Origin: Odobenus rosmarus divergens | Lineage: Eukaryota; Chordata; Mammalia; Carnivora; Odobenidae | Length of the DNA: 64,000 nucleotides | Direction: 5' to 3' | NCBI RefSeq assembly: GCF_000321225.1 | Contig: NW_004450661.1 | Span: forward strand, 885,452-949,451 | The notes under the pieces: model-generated | Told to the model about the DNA's origin: nothing | The model's database searches: none | The model's input: the letters and a program-made list of their open reading frames with translations, nothing else | Made by a program: the position numbers and the translations under genes | Shown here: in pieces, positions 12,524 through 50,262 of the stretch | Layout of the letters: every line of letters begins with the position of its first letter | Position numbering within the stretch: position 1 is the first letter of the stretch

Positions 12524-12615
12524 CTCTTGGGTAACTGGCTGGCTCAGTTGGTAGAGCATGGAACACTTGATCTCAGGGTTGTGAGTTCAAGCCCCATATT
12601 AGCCCCTTACTTTAA
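12524..12615 (+). mobile_element. Older short Can-SINE
   Basis: Forward tRNA-like element (taactggctggctcagttgg, then gtgagttcaagcccc) with A tail. The flanks repeat AAAATTCTCA. Confidence 0.85.
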
Positions 12616-12657
12616 AAAAAAAATTCTCAGTCCTAATTTCTTTTAGAGGGACCTCCA

Positions 12658-12768
12658 CTTTTTTTTTTTTAATTTTTTAAGGAGTCTCTACACCCAACAT
12701 GGGGCTTGAACTCATGACCCCAAGATCAAGAGTCGCATGCTGTACCAACTGAGCCAGCCAGGCACCCC
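12658..12768 (-). mobile_element. Older short Can-SINE
   Basis: Reverse-strand element with T tail and the ending gagccagccaggcacccc. It lies 40 bp from the previous SINE in the opposite orientation. Confidence 0.85.
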
Positions 12769-12814
12769 CTCACTCTCAATTTCTAATACATCAATATCAA
12801 TAGTAAAAGCCACA

Positions 12815-15335
12815 TATAGGCACACTTCATTTTATTGCATTTTGCTTTATTGTGCTTTGCAGATAACTGTGTTTTTTTATAAATTGAGGGTTTACAGCAA
12901 CCCTGCATCAAGCAAGTCTATCAGCAACATTGCTCACTCTGGGTCTCTGTGTTACACTTGGATAATTCTCACAATATTTCAAACTTTTTCATTATTATAT
13001 TTGTTATGGTCTGTGATCAGCAATCTTTGACGTTACTATTGTAATTGTTTTGGGGCCCCACAAACTGTACCCGTGTGAGATGGCAAAATTAATCAATAGT
13101 GTTCCGACTCCTCACCAACTGGCTGTTCCCTCATCTGTCTCCCTCCCCTCAGGCCTCCCTATTCCCCAAGACACAACACTGAAATTAGGCCAACCAATCA
13201 CCCTACAATGGCCTCTAAGTGTTAAAGGGAAAGGAAGAGGCCCCATCCCTCACTTTAAATCATAATCATTTCGACAGCTACCGTGTCGAAAGCCAAGGTA
13301 GGCTGAAAGTGTGTGCCAGATGACCCGACGTGAATTCAAGGGAAAAGTTCTTGACGGAAATTAACCATGCCGCTTTAGCAAACGCCCAAGTGATAAGAAA
13401 GCGAAAGGGCCTTATTACTGATACGAAGAACCTTTGAGTGGTCTGAATAGTTCAAACAGCCATAACCTTCCCTTAAGCTAAAGCCTGATCTAGAGCAAGG
13501 CCCTAAGTCTCTTCAATTCTATGAAGGCTGGGAGGTGAGGAAGCTGCAGAAGGAGCAGAAGTTAGTTGATAAAAGTTTAAGGAAAGAAGCCATCTCTATA
13601 ACCTAAAACTTCAAAGGGAAGCAGCAAGTTACCCCGAAGATCTAGCTTAGATAATTACTGAAGTTGGCTACACTAAACAACAGATTTTCTATGTAGACAA
13701 AACAGCTTTCTATTGGAAGAAGATGCCATCTAGGACTTTCACAGCTAAAGAGGAAAAGTCAATGCCTGGCTTCAAAGCTTCAAAGGACAAGGTAACTCTC
13801 TTGTTAAGGGCTAATGCAGCCGGTGACTTTTTAAGTTGAAGCCAGTGCTCATTTACCATTCTGAAAACCCTAGGGTCCTTAAGAATTATGCTAACTCTAC
13901 TCTGCCTGTGCTCTAGCATTGGAACAACAAAGCCTGGATGACAGCACAGCCATTTACAGAATAACTTAAGTCCACTGTTGAAAACTACTGCTCAGAAAAA
14001 AAAATACATTTTCAAAATATCACTGTTCATTGACAGTGCACCTGGTCACCCAAGGGGCTCTTATGGAGGTGTATAATTAGATTAAGGTTGTTTTCATGTT
14101 TGCTAACACAACATCCATTCTGCAGCCCATGGATCAAGGAGTAATTTTGACTTTCAAGTGTTTTTACTTAAGAAATACATTTTGGGGCACCTGGGTGGCT
14201 CAGTTGGTTAAGCATCTGCCTTTGGCTCAGGTCATGATCTTAGGGTCCTGGAATCAAGCCCCACATCGGGCTCCCTGCTCAGGGGGGAGCCTGCTTCTCC
14301 CTCTGCCTCTGCCCCTCCCCCTGCCTGTGCTGTCTCTGTCTCTCCCCCCCTTAAATAAATAAATAAAATCTTTTTTTTTTTTAAAAAGAAATACATTCCA
14401 TAAAGTTATAGCTGCCATAGATAGTGATTCCTCTGATGAATCTGGGCAACGTAAATTGAAAGCCTCCTGGAAAGAACTCACCATTCTAGTGCCATTTGGA
14501 ACATTCATGATTCATGGGAAAGGTTCAAATATTAACATTAACAGGAATTTCGAAGATGGTGATTCTGACCCTCGTGGATGACTTTGAGGGATTCAAGACT
14601 TTAGTGGAGGAAGTAACAGCAGATGTGGTGGACATAGCAAGAGAACCAGAATTAGTGGTGGAGCCTGAAGATATGGGTGAATTGCTTCAATCTCATGAGA
14701 ATACTTAATGGATGAGGAGTTCCTTGTTACGGGTGAGCAAAGAAAGTGGTTTCCTAAGAAGTAATTTATTACTGGTGAAGATGCTGTGAAGATTTTTGAG
14801 GTAACAACAGAAGATTTAGAATATTGCACAAACTTAGTTGATAAAGCAGCAGCAGGGTTTGAGAGGCTTGACTCCAATTTTTGAAAGAAGTTCTACTGTG
14901 GGTAAAATGCCATCAGACAGTATTGTATACTACAGAGAAATCATTCATGAAAAAGGGAGTCAAATCAACGTGACAAACTTTACTCTTGTCTTATTTTAAG
15001 AAATTGCCACAGCCACCCAGCCATCAGCAACCACCATCCTGATCCGTCAGCAGCCATCAGCATTGAGGGGAGACCCTCCAGCAGCAAAAAGGTGAAAACT
15101 AGCTAAAAACGCAGAGAGTGGTTAGCATTTTTAGCAATAAAGTATTTTTAAATTAAAGGATAGATATTTTAAAGACATAATGCTATTGCACACTAAAAAG
15201 ATTATAGTATAGTGTAAACATAGCTTTTACACGCACTGAGAAACCAAAAACTTCATTGGGCTCACTTTATTGTAATATTTGCTTTATGGTGGGGATCTGG
15301 AACTGAACCTGCAATATCTCCAAAGTATGCCTCTA
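12815..15335 (+). mobile_element. Tigger1 (pogo/Tc1-mariner superfamily) DNA transposon, near full length, dead
   Basis: The left end ggcacacttcattttattgc and right end caaagtatgcctcta are degenerate inverted termini with TA at the borders. The interior follows the Tigger1 consensus in the transposase sense: start-like ATGGCCTCTAAGTG at 13208, an internal stretch with aacagctttctattggaaga (13700s), and ccatggatcaaggagtaatt (about 14129). Many stops and indels destroy the transposase. It is interrupted by a SINE at 14183-14385, so it is about 2.3 kb of original sequence. Confidence 0.85.
14183..14385 (+). mobile_element. Can-SINE inserted in Tigger1
   Basis: Forward SINEC within the dead transposase. 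The TSD AAGAAATACATT flanks it (14170-14181 and 14386-14397). Confidence 0.95.
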
Positions 15336-17499
15336 GGCAAAAGTGGAGAGCCTCAATAATTTTTAAGATTGTAAAGGCACCCTGAGACCAAAAATTTTGA
15401 GAACTGCTAAGACTTAATATATCATCTACCATTACACGGTGTCCTCATTTCTCATAAATGCATTTTACTGGTTAAAAATTATTTCATCTATTTCATGAAA
15501 ATTACTTATTGAATGCTTTCTCTATCCTTATTTAATAGCACAATAACTAATTATTAAAATGTCTGTGTTTTTTTATGTGCCTGTGTCTAAACAGGTCTTT
15601 TGAGCAGCACAATGTGGACTTAATTTTTTAGTTCAGCCAACAATCGGCAATAGTTGATGCATTTGTTTCATGTTCTATCACCTGCAGTTTGTCTTACTCA
15701 TTGTTATTTTTGCTTTCTTTAAATCTATGCTTTCTGCAGTGCACCTTAAAGTCTTTTTTTTTTTTTTTAAGATTTTATTTATTTATTTGGCAGAGAGAGC
15801 GAGAGAGGGAACACAAGCAGGGGGAGTGGGAGAGGGAGAAGCAGTCTTCCCGCGGAGCAGGGAGCCCTATGCAGGGCTCCATCCCAGCACCCTGGGATCA
15901 TGACCTGAGCTGAAGGCAGATGCTTAACGACTGAGCCACCCAGGCACCCTAAAGTCTTTTTTTTTCTAAAGTCTTTTTTTTATCAGATAATAAACTTCCC
16001 TCCTCTGTCCATCTTTCTCCATTTCAGCAGCATCATATTTTAAAGCAACTTTTCATCGTTTTCTATAATTTTGCTATTAATAGGATAGTACTAAGAAAAT
16101 AAAACTTTAAATTTCTTTCCCTCTGGAGATGAAAATGGGGTCTAGTCTGTAACATGTCTTGGCAGCATAAAGCCCCTTATAAAATTATGCATATATATCT
16201 TGTAGTTCTGTCAGGATGTAATGTCATTTCCCACTTGAATTTTCTTTATATTTTCTTTCTATTTTGTCCTCCATTAACCTTGAGCTCTAGCTAGCCCTCA
16301 ACTGTTGTCAAATCTCCATTGTTTCCTGGAAGTGAACTTCACAGCTGTGAGCCTTTGTTGACAAATTATTTCATCTCCTCTGGGTCTTAAATTATTTTCC
16401 CTTACTCTGAAGTGAAAACTCAGTGAGTGTTTCCATATACTGTACTTGGGGTCATAACTCAATTTCTCTTAATCTTCTGTGAACCCCCAACCCCCGCCCT
16501 CAACCCACATTCCTCCTCCCAAAACACGGGTATCCATTCTTACCCTAACATTTCAATGGTTTTCTCAATTCTATTGATAATTTGCAGAATTCTATATTTG
16601 CTCTGTGATGTGGGAATTTTTTTGGTTAGTTGGTTGGAAGTTGAAAAACTTAACAATAATGTATCTTAAATTCTTTTTTTGAGGACTGTTCCTTACTGAA
16701 TTCTTGCTACAAACATACCGAAGTGGTTATTTATATATTTCTGTGATACATTCCAAATTACTAGGGGTTTCCCCCTCTGGCCTTCTGATTGTTACTTGAT
16801 CAATCTTTAGCTGGATGTGGGCTTTGGGGGCTAATTTTGCTTCAATGGTGCTAGTTCTTTTTGCTTCTGGACCAGATCTCCTCTTCCTTACATCTTCATG
16901 TGTCTTGTTCCTCTATAACATTTACAAGACCCAGTTTAATAGCTTAGTGCCTTTTTTTTTTTTTTTTGGCACTCACTATTTCTTCTTTATTTGCTGTTAA
17001 AGTAATAAGTGTACGTTCCATTGCACTTGCCTGAGAGTCTTGAACCGGTCTTGGGTTTCCCGCCATCTGGGTTCTGGCTGGCTTGCATTCCCCTTTGATG
17101 TTGTAATACTTGTTCATTGAACTTGAGTGTGGGGCTTATAGGGCTTGTTTGCTATTTTTTCCCCCAAAAATGTGCACATTTTTTCCTTCAGCTTATTTTT
17201 CTGTTTTGTGCTGTTATTTTTAATTGCTTCCGACTGGGAGGTGGGGCCAAGAGTGAGATTTGGCTTGAATTTGGCTTGAATTTGCTATTACTCACATTTC
17301 CCCAGAAGCCCCGCACACACTTTCTCTCTGCCTTTGACATACCACTTTTGAAAGGCCGTTGATTCTTGGCATAAGCGGTGTTAAGAGGAAGATGGGCTCT
17401 GGGTAGGGATGTTCAGGAATCCAGTCCTGTACAGTCATGAGCTTGGCCATCTGGAAGTCTCTTCTTGCTCAATGAAATGGAGTAAACATTGTCCATTAT
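15336..17499. other. Intergenic DNA upstream of HSD11B1
   Basis: No gene recognised. T-rich, with one SINE and a poly-T run near 16950. Any distal (P1-type) first exon of HSD11B1 is not identifiable here. Confidence 0.5.
15762..15949 (-). mobile_element. Can-SINE
   Basis: Reverse-strand SINEC with TSD TAAAGTCTTTTTTT at about 15747 and 15950. A third partial copy of aaagtcttttttt follows near 15968. Confidence 0.92.
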
Positions 17500-17718
17500 G
17501 AAATCCACCACACAGGCTGCCAGGGACGAATGGGATCCCACCCAAAGCCAATCGCCGCTCTGACAAGGAAATTGGCTAGCACTGCCTGAGACTACTCCAG
17601 CCTCCCCCGTCCCTGATGTCACAATTCAGAGGCTGCTGCCTGCCTAGGAGGTTGTAGAAGGCTCTGTAGGTTCTCTCTGTGTGTCCTACAGGGCTCCTCG
17701 GGCCAGGTCTCTTGTCTG
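17500..17718 (+). promoter_or_regulatory. HSD11B1: HSD11B1 proximal (P2-type) promoter and 5' UTR
   Basis: Directly upstream of the start codon lie a CCAAT box (17548-17552), an inverted CCAAT (ATTGG, 17571-17575) and TGATGTCACAATT (17614-17626), which contains a C/EBP- or CREB-like half-site. No TATA box stands out. The human P2 promoter is driven by C/EBP proteins through several sites in this interval (established knowledge). The start of transcription is not visible; somewhere around 17625-17660 is inference. Confidence 0.7.
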
Positions 17719-43830
<26,112 letters not shown>

Positions 43831-44165
43831 GCACTTCCTTAAGGTGGGGCATGGTAAGGGAGCTTTGGGACTGTTATTCTGATATTTATCTGAGCTCCAT
43901 CCCTGAAGGCATCTCCAAGGAGAGACAAATGGGTGTCCTCAGAGAGTTGTAAGTCACACATCACATCTCACAATTTGAAGGAGTTCCTCTAACACTTGCA
44001 CAGTGGAAACGTAATTATAATGAATGTCATGAACCACTGCAACCTGCAGTTGTGAAATTGATAGTAACCATAGGTATAATTAAAAGGTAGTTCTATCAAA
44101 TTTACCTCATATATAATATTATGAGTAATACAATAGTAATTATAATAAAGGTCATATCAATGTTG
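43831..44165 (+). promoter_or_regulatory. HSD11B1: HSD11B1 3' UTR with likely poly(A) signal
   Basis: AATAAA at 44144-44149 lies about 315 bases after the stop codon and is followed by a T/G-rich stretch (tgttgtaaatt), as expected at a cleavage site. A 3' UTR of roughly 330 bases suits the short mRNA known for this gene. The exact cleavage point is inferred. Confidence 0.65.
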
Positions 44166-44474
44166 TAAATTCATGGTTAGTAGCTCTAAGTTCATTTCAT
44201 TCAGTATGGTCCTTTAAAACCATAACCTATACGAGTGAAAATTTTCAGTATTCATTTCGTATTTTGTGGTCTGAACCTTTTCTCTGTTCTTGAGTTGAAG
44301 AAATCACCCTACTCTTCATTTAATGGACATCATGTCCATACCATATTGTATATTTCAGATACTCTATATTATTTTATATTGCTCCTCTGGGAAGGAAGAC
44401 ACCTGGATGGGTATAAATCACCATGTAAGTGGAAGTCCCTGGGAACTTGAGCCACAAAACAGACACATGTTTAT

Positions 44475-44882
44475 TGCCCTCAGACTGTATCAGGCGTCTC
44501 CACTTTACGTGTGAACTCTCAACTGTGTGTTAGAAGCCTGGAGAGAAGGGAATGGAGTTCCATCCTGCCACTTACACATTCCATCAGTTCATTCAACAAA
44601 CATTTATCAAACAGTTGCCAGGCATCACCTGACTACAACCAAACACGAAACAGAAATCAGCTATATTAACAACTCAGCTGCCCTCAGACTGCATCAGGCG
44701 TCTCCACTTTACGTGTGAACTCTCAACTGTGTGTTAGAAGCCTGGAGAGAAGGGAATGGAGTTCCATCCTGCCACTTACACATTCCATCAGTTCATTCAA
44801 CAAACATTTATCAAACAGTTGCCAGGCATCACCTGACTACAACCAAACAGGAAACAGAAATCAGCTATATTAACAACTCAGC
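44475..44882 (+). repeat. 204-bp tandem duplication 3' of HSD11B1
   Basis: 44475-44678 and 44679-44882 match except for about two single-base differences (gactgtat versus gactgcat, aacacgaaac versus aacaggaaac). Each unit starts TGCCCTCAGACTG and ends AACAACTCAGC. The near identity implies a recent event. Confidence 0.95.
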
Positions 44883-47800
44883 AAAGCCCTGTATTGGTTA
44901 GGTCCCCCACAGGTTAGGCTTTAATAAAAAGGGGGTTGTTTACAAAAGTGTGGACAAGGTCATAGGGCAATCACAAGGGATAAGGAAGTATCTTGGGGCT
45001 AGTCCCACCTTAGGGACAAAAAGAACGATTATGAGAATCTGGAGATAGAAACTGTTTGGAGAGCATCACAGAACAGGAACTATGACATTCAGTTACGGGA
45101 TGCCACCAGCCCAGCTAGGACCATGCAGGAGGGATCTGGGGAAATAAACACCCCAGCTTCACTCTCTTCCCTCCCTCCAACTTCTTGCTAATATTTTCTA
45201 TTAGCTAACCAGAAGGGCAAGGGAGCAGACTGATATAAACCACACACGTCAGCTTCCTCATAGACAGAAGGGTAGGAAAGAATGGAGTGTTCTGGAGGGA
45301 CAGATGGGATATATCCAGCATGAACTCAACATCCCCAGATGCAGGGCTTCCATGGTAAGAGATACTAAGACACGAGACATGGGCTTGGATGCACAAGGGA
45401 AATTTCCTTTTCCCATCGCTTAATCTAAGTGACCAGGCAGCAGAACAGACTGGAATCCATTGAGCCTGCCAACCATCCAGACAAGGAGCTAGATCTGAGG
45501 GTGAATATGACTGGGCTTTTCTTAGAAAGAGATTCTTCCCAGCCTGCTCAGTGCAAGGGAGCAGGAAAGATCTGACTGCACCTGTGTGCAAGAAAATAGA
45601 TCCAAGATGTGAAATCAGATTTCTGACCATACAGCACAACACACATGCACACTAGTGCAAAATCAGAGAAGATCACGAAGTGTCTGGGTGCATGCAGGTG
45701 ATAAACTGTTGTGCTAGTCTGTGTGCATGCATCACAAATGGGGTAAGAAGCCAGGTTTGCAACAGGATGAGGGCGTGAGGCTGATCAGGAGGTTAGGAGG
45801 TAAACGCTGAGAGAGGAGCATGATCAGATGACAAATTTATAGCCAGAGTCACCTTCAAATTAGTTTTGCCTTCAGCCTGAACTTTTAGGGTTTTCTTTAG
45901 GCTTAAAGACACATTAAGACTTCAGCCTATGTTTAGTATAAATCAGCTGCTCCCTGATTCTGTTCATTTACTGGGGAAAGCAAGAGAGGGTACGTAACAA
46001 TATTTATGTAACTAATAAACTAAACCTTTGGTCCTTCCAAGGGTGTGTTGGTAAATGTTTAACAACTGGCTCTCCAGAAAAAAGAGAGAAAAAGAAACAT
46101 GCCCCGATTTGTAAATGTAAATTTAGTATTAGTGGTGTAAGTACTCTCACTCTGGTTGATTTCAAGCCACCCAATCACAGGATCACATCGCGGAATGTGT
46201 AACAGAAGAGAAATGCACCAGCAGCTCTCTCAAACCTGTGCAGCCTGCTCCAGCACACCGCCCTGACTTTCCCATTCCACATTCTTGACAGAATTAGTTA
46301 TTCTTAAAGGCCCAGCTCAATGTCTCTCTTCTGCTCCAAGGACTTGAAAGTAATAGGCAGCTTCTTTCTATTGGGGAGGCTGGGGGAACAAGGGCTCCCA
46401 AAGACAGGGGATGCTCACATTCTTGAACTCTCAGGGTGTCAGCATTTTGCATGAAGTCAACAGCCTTAACTGTTCAAGTCCCGAAATCGACTTCACGTTC
46501 ACTAGCACTGTATTCCCCTGGGAGTAACAGAAAAACCCACTGACGGTGGCTCAATGAAGTAGAAATTACTTTTCCTCCCCTAACAAAAAGTCTAGGAGGG
46601 GCAGACCAGGGCCTCAGGGAGCCAGGCTCCTTCTGTCTTTCCACTCAACTATCCATCCTCCTCCGTGTCACTGTGGAGTCACAAGATAGTGGCTGTAGCT
46701 CAGCATCATCCTGCATTTCAGGGAAGGCAAAGGCAAAGGTGAAGGGCAAAGGATGCGCACCAGCTGAATCTGCCCCCTGATAAAGAGCAAACTGGGAAGC
46801 CCCATCCAAGGACTTCAGCTCACATCCTGAGGGCTAAAGTCATGTTGTGTGACCACCCCTCCCTTCAAGAGAGGTTGAGAAATGGAGATTTCAGCTAAGC
46901 CCATTCTAACCCCAGGCAACCAGAGTGTTTGTCACAAATGTAAATCACGACAGAAACAAAGAAATACACAGTCAGAGCAGAAGGACACTGTTCCTAAGAT
47001 GCCAGGTTCCTGACCAAGGTGACAGAATCCAGTCCCACTGACCATCTGCAAGGTCTAATTTAGTCCCACCTCCCGCCCATGCTGAAGAACATCCGAGGCT
47101 TCTGCCTCTCCAAACTCCCCTCCGAGAAACTATGATTCCCTCTCCTCAGTTAAGAGTGTAATGGGAGACCCTAGATAAGAGGTAGCAGGGAGCCCCGATG
47201 TGCCCTCAGGGGCAGGGACTCCCCCCATCTGCTGTTCCTGGAGAGGTCCCTCTCAGGGACAGTTAATTCTCACCTTGCCACCACATCTGTTCACACAGGC
47301 TGGGCCTTTTTCCTTGGCTGGACTGCGCTAGGCCAGCGTCGCAAACCAACCCCAAGAATCCATGGCAAGCTTCAAAGGTTCTCCAGAGTAGTGGCTGCCA
47401 AAACTTTGGATCACATACTTCATTATTAAAAAATGATTAGGCGTATAGATTTCTAACAGATAAACAGTTCCTATTTATATAATATATGCACGTAATACTA
47501 ACATAAAGCATAGACAAAAATAGAAATCTTGAAAAGATAAGATAAAAAATAAATAGAAATTGCAACATCTTCTCCCACATCCAGTGGTTCCTCTGACATG
47601 CCGCCGGGCACCGAGCACGGCTCTGAAGCTGTGTCAGAGGAAGAAATCAGCATGTGTGATGCTTCCAGCCAGCCCTTGGTGAGAGCGTCAGCAGGCACCC
47701 GGGGGTTCAGGGTGAGCCCGGATTCCCCTCTCAGGGGCCACATGTAGGATAGCATTCTCCCCCCTCCCCCACCCCGCATTGCCTTCTGTCCAAGGAATTT

Positions 47801-48820
47801 GCCAAGGACCCACATTCTTCTCCATTAGTGCCTAGTCTCCAGCACTAGGGAACATACGCTAATCAAGTCCCAGACGCATCCCTTAATTTCTCCAGGGAAG
47901 TATGTAAACCAAACTAATTTGCAGTATTAAGGGAACAGAAAAAACACATTGCCCGCCTTGATACAGGGCTCATACTGTCTCACAATGTCTCCAGCAACTC
48001 TGCTTCGCTGTCAGCATCTCAGCACTCTTAGATCTCCATCCCATGCCAGAGGGTTACCAGGTCATGGAGAATGTTCAGGAAAATCAGGATATCCCGTACA
48101 TGCTAGATCCTCACCCCTCAGCAATTCTCAACCTAACTTCTCTTAGTTGTTAGACTTAAAAGTTTTCTAGTTAGACTTAGAATGTGTCTAAATTCTCTAG
48201 TTTTTAAGGAGAGGGAGGGGGAACAGGGATGGGAACCAAGCCAATGTGAAAAGAAAAGGCAGATGAGAAAAGAGAGAATTTTCAAAAAGGTCAAACAGGA
48301 CCGAGGACGCCAATGCCCACAGGCATAAAAACCAGGAGAAGCAGAATTAAGTCTGCAGAGATCAAGAAAACATGGAGTGAGGACAGGAACCTAGAGCAAA
48401 AGGTAAAGCCACAGGAAGCGGGATGGGGGCTGGGAAATGAGTTCTTAAAAAAACAGGAAAGCGCCAGATAAACAACCAACTTGAGTTGCAGAGGCTTTGG
48501 AGATTGGAGTTTCTGGGAGGAGGATAAAGAAACAGCAGCCAAAAGGGAGGGCACACTGGCATGTCGCATGACCAGGAACCAGAAGGTTTCAAAAGACCCA
48601 CACCAGTGAGAGCTGAGGTCAGTGGTGTCAGGGTCTCTCTCTGTGCTGTGATTGGCTGCCCTGGGACTGTTGGGTTGACGTGCTTCGGGACCTCACACTG
48701 TCCTTGAACAGTCCTGTGGCACCCTGAACTCCGGGTAACGGAGGGCACGAAAAGCTACCCCACCCCAAGACCAAAGAGCCAGGCCATCCTAACCAAAGAC
48801 TTTCCTTTTCACAAGCCTCC
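44883..48820. other. Intergenic DNA between HSD11B1 and TRAF3IP3
   Basis: No exon recognised. 46505-46960 resembles the unresolved interspersed repeat seen at 38.2 and 39.5 kb. Open frames of 100-145 codons here lack start context, splice signals or family resemblance. Confidence 0.5.
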
Positions 48821-48824
48821 GTTT

Positions 48825-49060
48825 TTGCCGTCGAGGGGGGGCAGCGCCACCCAGTGGCTGACTGTTGGTGGTGTACGGCACTTCACCACAATTTCTTCCC
48901 ACCACCCCCGGTCGCGCCCACGTCCTTCGAGAGCTACCACCACCTCGGAACTGAGCGCCTTCTCATGAGTCACCACCGCTTAGGGCAGATGAACAGACCC
49001 TACTGGAGGCGGGGCGGGACTCAGGCATCTGGTGGGGCCGCCTGGTCCTAGCAGCCAGGC
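48825..49060. promoter_or_regulatory. CpG-rich patch, possible regulatory element
   Basis: About 14 CpG dinucleotides in some 200 bp (gccgtcgag, ggtcgcgccc, gaggcggggcgggac), far above the surrounding DNA. It holds a GC-box-like ggggcggg motif. No adjacent exon is recognised. Confidence 0.4.
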
Positions 49061-49489
49061 TAGGCCCTAAACCATTGGCTTTTAGCTAGATCTGCTCAAT
49101 AGCGACAGCTAGTGGTCACCCTTAAAAGCAAGGTGCTGTGAGCCTCCCAGGGAAAGAACTGTAAAGGTGAAATGGGGAAATCAAGGCAGATTCTTGGCTG
49201 CCACTGGAGGCTAGCATATATCCAAAGCCATCCTTGAGGAAAATGGTACAAAGAAAACCCAATTTTTTTAAAGTGATGTCCAAGGACCTTGGCTACCTCC
49301 ATAGCCACATCTCAGGACACCAGTCCTGCTTTTGATTCTCCAAGGTTGAGGAACTGCTGGTCCTCTGAAGGCACCCTTCTGTTCCCATTGGGCCTTTGCC
49401 CATGCTATCTCCTCTGCCCTGAATGCTCTTCACTCTCCCTATTGTCTGCTTAACTCCTACCTTTAACTCCTTTAAGACTCAGCTCCACC

Positions 49490-50246
49490 CAATTGCACTA
49501 CTGGGTATTTACCCCAAAGATACAAATGTAGGGATCCGAAGGGGTATGTGCACCCCGATGTTTACAGCAGCAATGTCCACAATAGCCAAGCCGTGGAAAG
49601 AGCCAAGATGTCCATCGACAGATGAATGGATAAAGAAGATGTGGTATATAGATACAATGGAATATTATGCAGCCATCAAAAGGAATGAGATCTTGCCATT
49701 TGCAACGACAAGGATGGAACTGGAGGGTGTTATGCTGAGCAAAATAAGTCAATCAGAGAAAGACATGTATCATATGACCTCACTGATATGAGGAATTCTT
49801 AATCTCAGGAAACAAACTGAGGGTTGCTGGAGTGGTGGGGGGTGGGAGGGATGGGGTGGCTGGGAGATAGACATTGGGGAGGGTATGTGCTATGGTGAGC
49901 ACTGTGAATTGTGCAAGACTGTTGAATCACAGATCTGTACCTCTGAAACAAATAATGCAATATATGTTAAGAAAAAAAAAAAGAAGATAGCAGGAGGGGA
50001 AGAATGAAGGCAGGGAAATCAGAGGGGGAGACCAAACATGAGAGACGATGGACTCTGAGAAACAAACTGAGGGTTCTAGAGGGGAGGGGGGTGGGGGGAT
50101 GGGTTAGCCTGGTGATGGGTATTAAAGAGGGCACATTCTGCGTGGAGCACTGGGTGTCATGCACAAACAATGAATCATGGAACACTACATCCAAAACTAA
50201 TGATGTAATGTATGGTGATTAACATAACAATAAAAAATTTAAAAAA
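49490..50246 (+). mobile_element. 5'-truncated L1 with two 3'-UTR-like ends
   Basis: Starts inside the end of ORF2 (actgggtatttaccccaaag ... tacaatggaatattatgcag), whose product-like frame ends near 49791. A 3' UTR with A-run ends about 49981, then a second, similar 3'-UTR-like unit runs to aataaaaaatttaaaaaaaa. The whole is bounded by one TSD, AAGACTCAGCTCCACC at 49474-49489 and 50247-50262. It is therefore a single insertion. Confidence 0.92.
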
Positions 50247-50262
50247 AAGACTCAGCTCCACC

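Noticed and set aside
45205..45642. 145-codon minus-strand open frame past HSD11B1
   Set aside because: No recognised family, no promoter or splice evidence; chance length is plausible.
49423..49791. 122-codon frame with a conserved-looking protein end
   Set aside because: It is the end of L1 ORF2, part of the retroelement insertion, not a host gene.
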